NCBI GenBank assembly: GCA_937982495.1
Contig: CALJLX010000445.1
Location: 1 to 6,126, forward strand
From: an uncultured Desulfuromonas sp.
GTDB lineage: Bacteria > Desulfobacterota > Desulfuromonadia > Desulfuromonadales > Trichloromonadaceae
Length of the DNA: 6,126 bases
Direction: 5' to 3'
The notes under the pieces were generated by a model. That model was not told the DNA's origin, did no database searches, and saw only the letters and a program-made list of their open reading frames with translations. The position numbers and the translations under genes were made by a program. Below are positions 1 through 6,126 of this stretch, one piece after another; position 1 is the stretch's first letter, and each line of letters starts with the position of its first letter.

Positions 1-52
1 ACGCCTCACTCCTCGAATTTCGGGCGCCTTGCATCTGGGCATTTTTGCTCAG
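1..52. repeat. Probable arm of an intergenic palindromic repeat (partial)
   Basis: This non-coding stretch resembles, from memory, one arm of an imperfect-palindrome repeat scattered between genes in Geobacter/Desulfuromonas-type genomes. In those copies the words 'cgcctcactcctcg', 'gcgccttgcatctgggc' and 'atttttgc' occur in this order. The other arm would lie left of position 1, so the palindrome cannot be tested inside the window. Visible here are small internal symmetries: CGAA-T-TTCG at 14-22 and GGCGCC at 23-28. No ribosome binding site or recognisable protein is encoded. The alternative is simply the 3' region of an upstream gene. Confidence 0.4.
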
Positions 53-93
53 CCTCGTGTAGCGAAGGTGCTGTAACAAAGAGTTAAAGAGAT

Positions 94-136
94 ACCCCCG
101 AGCGGTCCGGCCTGGCTCCTCCGCTCGGGGGTTTTT
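94..136 (+). terminator. Intrinsic (Rho-independent) terminator
   Basis: An 11-bp perfect GC-rich stem is formed by CCCCCGAGCGG (95-105) and CCGCTCGGGGG (121-131), closed by an extra A94-T132 pair. The loop is 15 nt (106-120) and a run of five T follows at 132-136. The T-run lies only on the right, so it acts on rightward transcription. It most likely ends the transcript of a gene left of the window. It stands only 35 bp before the start codon of the next gene, leaving little room for a separate promoter. Confidence 0.9.
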
Positions 137-171
137 ACCAGCAACCGCCACCACTCTCCCTGGAATTTATC

Positions 172-414
172 ATGCGTCGTCTGCTTGCCCGAATGCCTTA
201 TTCCACCCTGACGATCCTGGCCGTCATTCTCGGTCTCTCCCCCTTCGTGCCGGAACCGCATCTCTTCGAAAAGATCCGGATGCTGTATCAGGGCACCCTG
301 ACCCGTCCCCTCGACATCTTCGACCTGGTTATGCATGGGACGCCGCTTCTGCTGCTGCTGATCAAGTGGCTGCTGGAGAAGTTCGCCCCGATGGACGAAT
401 CCTCCCCTCGCTGA
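172..414 (+). CDS. Small two-span membrane protein of unknown function
   Basis: An 80-residue protein with two hydrophobic segments, about residues 10-26 and 50-68. They are joined by a loop of about 22 residues with the polar run EPHLFEKIRMLYQGTL and then RPLDIFDLVMHGTP. Basic residues R2, R3 and R7 before the first span suggest the N-terminus is cytoplasmic, which would put both ends inside. From memory, proteins of this size and pattern (PFVPEPHL, GTLTRPLDIFDL) recur in Desulfuromonadales and related bacteria, often auto-named 'RND transporter'. That name cannot be literal, since RND pumps have about 1000 residues and 12 spans. The ATG at 172 has only a weak upstream purine match (TGGA, 161-164). 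An in-frame ATG at 193 (Met8) is an alternative start that would keep both spans. The gene lies 88 bp before the repair operon with no visible terminator between, so read-through is possible. Function unknown. Confidence 0.75.
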   Translation: MRRLLARMPYSTLTILAVILGLSPFVPEPHLFEKIRMLYQGTLTRPLDIFDLVMHGTPLLLLLIKWLLEKFAPMDESSPR

Positions 415-444
415 ATCCTCCCCTCCGGCCTCCGCCATTTCTCC

Positions 445-473
445 TTGGCCCTCGTCCTTCGCCGGGGTATGCT
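445..473 (+). promoter_or_regulatory. Candidate sigma-70-type promoter of the repair operon
   Basis: TTGGCC at 445-450 (4 of 6 matches to TTGACA) and TATGCT at 468-473 (4 of 6 to TATAAT) are separated by an optimal 17 bp. Transcription would start near 480, giving a short leader of about 20 nt that contains the ribosome binding site of the AddB-like gene. An imperfect inverted repeat, ATGCT-GCAG-AGCAT (469-482), overlaps the -10 element and the likely start point. Support is by consensus only; a GC-rich 88-bp gap can yield such a match by chance. Confidence 0.4.
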
Positions 474-487
474 GCAGAGCATTTCCT

Positions 488-497
488 GGAGAGAGGG
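488..497 (+). promoter_or_regulatory. Ribosome binding site of the AddB-like gene
   Basis: The purine run GGAGAGAGGG ends 5 nt before the ATG at 503. It supports that start as the true one; no other good start and Shine-Dalgarno pair lies in this gap. Confidence 0.7.
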
Positions 498-502
498 CCG
501 CG

Positions 503-3154
503 ATGACCGAACCGTCAGCATCTTTTGAACTTCTGGGCCGCGCCCTGGCGCAAGGGGCGCTGGTTTTGACCGTCAACAAGCGCCTCGCCCGCGCCCTGCG
601 CGAGCGTTTTGACCTCTGGATGTCGGCCTCCGGCCACGAGGTTTGGGGGACGCCGAAAATCTACGGCCTCGATACCTGGCTGCTGCGTTGCGCCGGGGAA
701 CTGGACGAGGATGCCGGGCTGCTGTCGGAAGGCGCTTCTCTCTACCTCTGGGAGCGGGTGGTCGAAGCCGAGGTCGCCGGTTCGGAACTGGCGCTGTTGC
801 AGGTACCGGCCAGCGCCCGCCGCGCCCAGGAAGCGCACCGTCTGTTGGTGGAGTACGGCGCCGATCTTTCGGGCTATCCCTTGAGCGACGACCACCGCGC
901 CTTTCTGCGCTGGCGCGCGGCCTATCTCGACGCTTGCCGGAAGGAAGGCTGGAGTGATTCTGCCCAGCTGCCGGAGCGTATTTGCGCCGCCTTGACGGAT
1001 GGGCGGCTGACTTCCCCCGACCGGGTCTTTTTCGCCGGTTTCGACGAGCCCCCGCCGCGCCTGGCGAAGCTGCGCGCCGCCCTCGAAGGGGCAGGGTGCC
1101 GGGTGACGGCATGGGCCGGAACCTTGCCCGAGTCCGGCCATTGCCTGCGGACGGCGGCTGTCGACGGCGAGGACGAGGCGCGGATGGCGGCCCGCTGGGT
1201 GCGTCGCCTGCTGGAGGAGGGGGGCCCGCGCATCGGCGTGGTAGTGGCCGATTTGCAGCACCGCCGCCGGCTGGTGGAACGGGTCTTGCGCGAGGAGCTC
1301 GCCCCCGACTCCCTCATCGACCTGGAGGGAACGGAGGAGCGCTTCAACCTCTCCCTCGGTTCCCCCCTCGCCGAACAGGGGCTGGTGACGGCGGCCCTCG
1401 ATATCCTCGGCCTTTCCGGCCGCATTCCCCTCGACAGCCTGAGTTTTCTTCTGCGCAGTCCCTATCTCGGCGGCGCCCAGCGGGAAGGGGCGGCCCGCGC
1501 CCGCTGCGACCGCATGCTGCGCGGCAAACGCCGGGAGAGCTACAGCCTGGCCCGTCCGCCGGCGGAAATCGCCGCTTCGGTCCCTGAGTTTTCCGCCATC
1601 CTCGCGACTCTGGCTGCCCGGGAAGGTGGCCGACGACGGCCTCTCGGCGAGTGGATGACGGCCTTCGGCGAGCTGCTGGCAGCGGTCGGCTGGCCCGGGG
1701 AACGCTCCCTGGGGAGCCTGGAATTTCAGGCGCTCAAGGTCTGGAAGGAACGTCTGTTGCCGGCGGTGCTCGAACTGGAGCCGGTTTCCGGGCCGGTCGA
1801 GCGCGACAACGCCCTCGCTCTGCTCCGCCGTCTGGCCCGGGAGATCCCTTTTCAGCCCGAAACCCCGGACGGTCCGGTGCAGGTGCTCGGCCTCCTCGAA
1901 GCGGCGGGTCTTGAGTTCGATCATCTCTGGGTCATGGGTTTGAGCGACGAGATTCTGCCCGCTCCGGCTCGGCCCAATCCCTTTCTCCCCGTTCCCCTGC
2001 AAGTCGCTTGCGCCATGCCCCATGCCGGGGCCGAGCGAGAGCTGACCTTCGCCCGCACGGTTCTCGACCGCCTTTCCCGTTCGGCGCCGACGGTGGTCTT
2101 CAGCCATCCCCTGAAAGAGGGGGATGTGGAGTTGCGTCCCAGCAGCCTGATTCTCGATTTCGCCGAAGGAACCCCGCTGTTGGCCGGGAGCGCCGCCCCC
2201 CTGGCGGTGCTTGAGGGGATTTCGCCGCCGTTGGAAGCGCTTTGCGATGAAAGCGGGCCGCCCCTCGCCGCCGCCCGTGCCGTCGGCGGCACCGCGATTC
2301 TCAAGGATCAGGCTCTTTGTCCCTTCCGCGCCTTCGCCCACCATCGCCTGGCGGCCCGGGGACTGGAGCATCCCGAACCGGGGCTCGATGCCGCCACTCG
2401 CGGCAGCCTGCTCCATCGGCTGCTGGAAAGCTTCTGGCGCGAGACCGGCGATCAGGCGGCCCTGCTCGCCCTGGGCGAGGAGGAACTGGACGGGCGCATC
2501 GCGGGGACGGTGGAGACGGTTCTGCGCGAGCGCTTCGGCGAGGAGGCCCAGTCCCCCCTCTGCCGGATCGAGGGGAAGCGGCTGAGCTCCCTGGCGCGGG
2601 AATGGCTGGAGGGGGAGAAGGGGCGGACCCCCTTCGTCGTCCACGGCCTGGAGGAGAAGCGCACCGTCCTGTGCGGTCCCCTGGCCATCGATACCCAGAT
2701 CGACCGGCTCGATCTCCTGCCCGACGGCGGGCGGCTGATTCTCGACTACAAGACCGGCCGGGTCGATCTCAACGACCTCCTCGGCGAGCGCCTGCTCGAA
2801 CCGCAACTGCCGGTCTACGCTGGGGAGGAGTCGAAGGAAGGGCTGCGCGCCCTGGCCATCGCCCAGGTGCGGCGCGGGGATTGCCTGTTCAAGGGGGTGG
2901 CGGTGGCGGACGACCTGCTTCCCAGAATTCCCGCCTTTGCCGGGACGAAAGCGGCGGAAAAGGCCGGTCTGGACGATTGGCCGGAACTGCTCGAACGCTG
3001 GCGGACCCAGCTCGCCGAACTGGGCGGGGAGTTCGCCCGGGGCTGGGCGGCGGTGGCCCCGGTGTCGCCAAAGAAAGCCTGCCAGTTTTGCGATCTCGCC
3101 CCCCTCTGCCGGATCGATGAAACCCTCGCTGACGATGAGGAGGTGGAATCATGA
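503..3154 (+). CDS. AddB-like PD-(D/E)XK nuclease, probable double-strand break repair protein (TIGR03623-like)
   Basis: An 883-residue cytosolic protein, close to the ~900 residues expected of the 'probable DNA repair protein' family related to AddB. It should pair with the helicase encoded next to resect double-strand DNA ends for recombination. The N-terminal motif VLTVNKRLARAL (21-32) stands where helicases carry Walker A, and no GxGKT is present. A worn helicase motif V follows at about 459-480 (VQVLGLLEAAGLEFDHLWVMGL), keeping GLEFD but lacking the usual H-x-SK. The C-terminal RecB-type nuclease domain (about 605-870) has RGSLLH (H638), IDRLD (D734) and LDYKTG (D748, K750), matching the metal-binding and catalytic residues of RecB/AddB. 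Cysteines C606, C860, C863 and C869 follow the AddB iron-sulfur pattern: one distant Cys, then C-x2-C-x5-C. The start has a good ribosome binding site. The stop overlaps the next start as ATGA, indicating translational coupling. Classical AddB is usually longer and often keeps Walker A, so addB is not assigned. Confidence 0.93.
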   Translation: MTEPSASFELLGRALAQGALVLTVNKRLARALRERFDLWMSASGHEVWGTPKIYGLDTWLLRCAGELDEDAGLLSEGASLYLWERVVEAEVAGSELALLQVPASARRAQEAHRLLVEYGADLSGYPLSDDHRAFLRWRAAYLDACRKEGWSDSAQLPERICAALTDGRLTSPDRVFFAGFDEPPPRLAKLRAALEGAGCRVTAWAGTLPESGHCLRTAAVDGEDEARMAARWVRRLLEEGGPRIGVVVADLQHRRRLVERVLREELAPDSLIDLEGTEERFNLSLGSPLAEQGLVTAALDILGLSGRIPLDSLSFLLRSPYLGGAQREGAARARCDRMLRGKRRESYSLARPPAEIAASVPEFSAILATLAAREGGRRRPLGEWMTAFGELLAAVGWPGERSLGSLEFQALKVWKERLLPAVLELEPVSGPVERDNALALLRRLAREIPFQPETPDGPVQVLGLLEAAGLEFDHLWVMGLSDEILPAPARPNPFLPVPLQVACAMPHAGAERELTFARTVLDRLSRSAPTVVFSHPLKEGDVELRPSSLILDFAEGTPLLAGSAAPLAVLEGISPPLEALCDESGPPLAAARAVGGTAILKDQALCPFRAFAHHRLAARGLEHPEPGLDAATRGSLLHRLLESFWRETGDQAALLALGEEELDGRIAGTVETVLRERFGEEAQSPLCRIEGKRLSSLAREWLEGEKGRTPFVVHGLEEKRTVLCGPLAIDTQIDRLDLLPDGGRLILDYKTGRVDLNDLLGERLLEPQLPVYAGEESKEGLRALAIAQVRRGDCLFKGVAVADDLLPRIPAFAGTKAAEKAGLDDWPELLERWRTQLAELGGEFARGWAAVAPVSPKKACQFCDLAPLCRIDETLADDEEVES
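3137..3146 (+). promoter_or_regulatory. Ribosome binding site of the AddA-like helicase gene, inside the preceding gene
   Basis: GAGGAGGTGG contains the near-perfect Shine-Dalgarno core AGGAGGT and sits 4 nt (7 nt measured from AGGAGG) before the ATG at 3151. It lies within the last codons of the AddB-like gene. It fixes the helicase start at the ATGA overlap, and the Q-motif/Walker A region follows at the expected distance. Confidence 0.85.
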
Positions 3155-6083
3155 GCGCTCCCGTCGACGCCCAGGCCCGGCTGCGAGCCATCGATCCGGA
3201 AAGATCCTTCATCGTCCAGGCCCCGGCCGGGTCCGGCAAGACCGAACTGCTGATCCAGCGTTATCTGCGCCTGCTCGCCGGCGTCCGCCGCCCCGACGAG
3301 ATTCTTGCTATCACCTTTACCCGCAAGGCCGCCGGGGAGATGCGCGGGCGGCTGCTGCGCGCCCTGCGCGAGGCGTGCGCAGCGGCGCCGGAAAGCGCCC
3401 ATCAGCGGCAGACCTGGGAACTGGCCCGCGCGGCCCTGGCGCAGGATGTCCGGCAGGGCTGGAACCTGCTCGACAATCCCTCGCTGCTGGCGATTCAGAC
3501 CATCGATTCCTTCAACGCCGCCCTGGTGCGACGCATGCCCTGGATCTCCCGCTTCGGCGCCATGCCGACCATCGCCGAGGATCCCTTTCCCCTTTACCGC
3601 GAAGCCGCGCGGCGGGTGACGGCGCGGCTCGACCGGGGGGGGGCGGGGAGCGCTGAAACGGAGCTGCTGCTGGAACATCTCGACAACCGCATGGACACCC
3701 TGCAAGGGATGCTGGTCGCCATGCTCGCCCGCCGCGACCAGTGGTTGCGCCATCTCGGCCGGGTCAGGCATGAAAACTGGCGGGGACTGCTGGAAGGCTC
3801 CCTGGAAGGTTTTGTCGCTCACCAGCTGCGGACGGCCGAGGCTCTGCTCCCCGAGGATTGCCGCGCCGAACTGCTCGAGTTGGGGCACTATGCGGCAAGT
3901 CAGCTGGCAGGAGAGGCGCGGCCCCTGTGCCGTTGCGCCGACCTTCGTTCCTTCCCCGGCGGGGCCGACGCCGATCTGTCCGATTGGCTGGCGCTGGTGG
4001 ATCTGCTGCTGACCACCACCGGAACCTTCCGCCGGCGCCTCGACAAGAATGGCGGCTTTCCCGCCGGCAAGGGGGAGGCAGCGGCGCGCAAGGCGCGGAT
4101 GCAAGAGCTCCTTGAACGGCTGCGCGCCGTGCCGGGGCTGGAAAGTGCCCTGGCCGAGCTGCTCCGTCTGCCCGATATGCGCTATCCCGACGGGCAATGG
4201 CGGGTGCTGCAAGCCTTGGTCGAGTTGCTGCCCCTGGCCGCCGCCGAACTCTGGCTGGTCTTTCGCCAGGAAGGGCAGGTCGATTTCGCCGCCGTCGCCC
4301 TGCAAGCCCTGGCCGCTCTCGGCGGCGCCGACGACCCCTCGGAACTGCTGCTGCGTCTCGACGCCCGCCTCGGTCACATTCTCGTCGACGAATTCCAGGA
4401 CACCTCGTACCTGCAATACTATCTGCTCGGCCACCTGACTGCCGGCTGGCAGCCGGGGGATGGCCGCACCCTCTTCGTCGTCGGCGATCCCATGCAGTCG
4501 ATCTATCTCTTCCGCGAGGCCGAGGTTGGACTCTTCCTTCGCGCCCGCGCCCGGGGTCTGGCGGCGGTGCCGCTGGAGCGCATCGACCTGTGCGCCAATT
4601 TCCGTTCCCAGCGGGGAATCGTCGATTGGGTCAACGGCGCCTTCGCCGGGCTTTTCCCCGCCGAGGAGGACGAGGCCCTGGGCGGGGTGGTCTACGCCCC
4701 CTCGACGGCGGTACACGAAATACTGCCGGGACCGGCCTGCGCGGTGCATCCCTTCGCCCGGCGCGACGATGTCGCCGAGGCCGAGCGGACGGCGGATCTG
4801 GCCGCACAGGCCCTGGCCGAGGAGGGGGAGGGGACAGTGGCGGTGCTGGTCCGCGCCCGCACCCATCTCACCGAGATCCTGCGCGCCTTTTCCGCGCGCG
4901 GCCTGCGTTTCAGCGCCCGCGACATCGACCCCCTGCAATGCCGTCCGGCGGTGCGCGACCTGCTCGCCCTGACCCGGGCACTGCTCCATCCCGCCGACCG
5001 CCTGAGCTGGCTCTGCGTGCTGCGCGCTCCCTGGTGCGGCCTGACCCTCGCCGACCTCGAAGCCTTGTGCGGCGAAGACGGCGGCCGCCTGATCCCGGAC
5101 CTGCTGGGAGACGAAGAACGGCTCGCGGCCCTTTCCGCCGACGGGCGGAAACGGGCGGAGCGGGTGGGGACGATCCTTCGGCGCGGTCGGGCGCGCCGGA
5201 GCGCGCTCCCCCTGCGGCAACTGGTGGAAGGGGTATGGCTGGCTCTGGGCGGCGGTGCCTGTTGCGACGGCGCGGCGCGCAAGGACACGGCCCGGGTCTT
5301 CGCCCTGATGGAGGAATGCGACCACGGCGGCGATCTGCCCGCCCTCGATGCCCTCGACCAGGGGCTCGCCCGGCTCTTCGCAGCCCCCGACAGCGGCGCC
5401 GACGGACGTTTGCAGGTGATGACCATCCACAAATCGAAGGGGCTGGAATTCGATACGGTGATCCTGCCCGGCCTCGGCCGGGGGCCCGCCGGCGGCGATC
5501 GCCACCTGCTGCGCTGGCTGGAACATCCCGACCATGGCCTGCTTCTCGCCCCGGTGCCGGCGTTGGACGGCTATGCCCGGGATGCCACCTACGAGGCAAT
5601 CGGCCGCCTGGAGTCGGCCAAAGAGGAGCTGGAGAGCCTGCGCCTGCTCTACGTCGCGGCGACCCGGGCCAGGCGCCGCCTGCATCTGCTCGGCCACGCC
5701 GCGTCGGACAAGGATGGATTTCCTCGTCCCCTGGCCGGTTCCCTGCTCGGCCGGTTGTGGCCGGTGCTCGCGTCGAGTTTCGTCTTCCCCGCGACAGAGG
5801 AGGCAGCGGGGGAAGGGGAGGCGGCCGCGCGGACGCCGCTGCCGATCCGACGCCTGCCCGCCGACTGGCGGCTGCCGCCCTTGCCCGCGCTCTCCCTGCC
5901 GTCGGTGGCGCGGGCGCGGGCCGCGTCCGGCCACGGCGAGCCGGAAAGCCGTCTTGAGCTTTTCACCGGCTGGGAGGCGGAGACCGCCCGCCATGTCGGC
6001 ACCCTCTGCCATCTCTATCTCGAACGCATCGCCCGCGAGGGGCTGGAGCGCTGGACACCGGAGCGGATCGCCGCCGAGGCGGC
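3151..6083 (+). CDS. AddA-like UvrD/RecB superfamily 1A helicase-nuclease subunit (3' truncated)
   Basis: This is the probable motor of the AddB-like partner: an ATP-driven 3'-5' SF1 helicase for double-strand end processing. All SF1 motifs are visible in order: Walker A APAGSGKT (24-31), Ia ILAITFTRKAA (51-61), QTIDSFN (116-122), Walker B LVDEFQD (411-417), III VVGDPMQSIYLFR (443-455), IV NFRS (483-486), V MTIHKSKGLEFD (757-768) and VI LYVAATRAR (833-841). ATPase and helicase activity should be intact. Near the end, RHVGTLCHLYLERI (947-960) with H954 matches the start of a RecB-type nuclease domain, whose D...DYK part should follow. Relatives have, from memory, about 1080-1150 residues, so roughly 100-180 are missing. 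Genuine sequence stops at 6083 (977 full codons). The frame stays open to 6126, but only because adapter is translated (RKSTRLNSSH). The start overlaps the upstream stop (ATGA) and has a strong ribosome binding site. A nine-G run at 3635-3643 does not break the frame. No symbol is assigned because the pair differs from classical addAB. Confidence 0.93.
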
Positions 6084-6126
6084 AGATCGGAAGAGCACAC
6101 GTCTGAACTCCAGTCACGAATCACCA
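6084..6126 (+). other. Illumina TruSeq adapter contamination at the contig end
   Basis: From 6084 the sequence reads AGATCGGAAGAGC and continues to 6117 as an exact 34-nt match to the TruSeq index adapter known from library chemistry. The next eight bases, GAATCACC (6118-6125), sit where the sample index belongs. The final A fits the first base of the constant part after an 8-nt index. This is not genomic DNA and should be trimmed. In the helicase frame it encodes RKSTRLNSSH, and on the reverse strand TGVQTCALPI; both are recurrent adapter-derived peptides in protein databases. Confidence 0.98.

Noticed and set aside
2..76. Open frame to the TAA at 74-76, possible 3' end of an upstream gene
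   Set aside because: Only 24 codons are visible, all three frames are open for much of this stretch, and the peptide is unrecognised. The repeat-like sequence offers a better explanation.
415..502. Possible terminator between the small membrane gene and the repair operon
   Set aside because: No GC stem followed by a T-run is present; the region is only pyrimidine-rich on the + strand.
1270..1277. Exact E. coli Chi octamer GCTGGTGG (a second copy at 3993-4000)
   Set aside because: Both copies lie in coding sequence and arise from common Leu-Val-Glu/Asp codons in GC-rich DNA. The Chi sequence for this enzyme family is unknown, so two hits carry no weight.
515..2806. Reverse-strand open frame of 763 codons
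   Set aside because: It is entirely antisense to the AddB-like nuclease gene, shows no recognisable domain, and has the G/Q/R-rich composition typical of GC-rich shadow frames.
4197..5957. Forward open frame of 586 codons in a shifted frame
   Set aside because: It lies inside the helicase gene and encodes an Arg/Pro/Gly-rich string, while the helicase motifs II to VI are all in the other frame. It is a frame shadow.
2815..6117. Reverse-strand open frame of 1100 codons
   Set aside because: It starts at a GTG inside the sequencing adapter, runs antisense to a helicase with all its motifs, is of low complexity (rich in G, Q, R) and has no recognisable domain. It is a shadow produced by high GC content.

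Overview
The window is a very GC-rich piece of bacterial chromosome, most likely from the Desulfuromonadales (Geobacter / Desulfuromonas / Pelobacter relatives). Three things suggest this: the style of the small membrane protein, the AddB-like/UvrD-like gene pair, and the recalled resemblance of the first ~50 bases to an intergenic repeat of those genomes. No marker gene settles the genus. All genes read on the + strand.

Layout: (1) 1-93 is non-coding and probably holds one arm of an intergenic palindromic repeat. (2) 94-136 is a textbook intrinsic terminator for a gene left of the window. (3) 172-414 encodes an 80-residue protein with two membrane segments and no known function. (4) 415-502 is a short gap with a plausible sigma-70-type promoter and a good ribosome binding site. 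(5) 503-3154 encodes an 883-residue AddB-like protein with a degenerate helicase core, a RecB-type PD-(D/E)XK nuclease domain and four cysteines placed like the AddB iron-sulfur staple. (6) From 3151, overlapping it by ATGA, comes an AddA-like UvrD/RecB superfamily 1 helicase with a complete motif set. It is cut off just after its C-terminal nuclease domain begins.

The two large genes form a translationally coupled operon. By family knowledge they should make a two-subunit helicase-nuclease that processes double-strand DNA ends for recombination, in the manner of AddAB/RecBCD. The first subunit resembles the family described as 'probable DNA repair protein' (TIGR03623) rather than classical AddB.

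The last 43 bases (6084-6126) are not genomic. They match the Illumina TruSeq index adapter followed by what looks like an index sequence. The helicase gene therefore ends in an assembly artefact, and its real C-terminus, roughly 100-180 residues, is missing. I see no mobile element, CRISPR array, RNA gene or clearly novel system; apart from the adapter this is an ordinary core-genome region.
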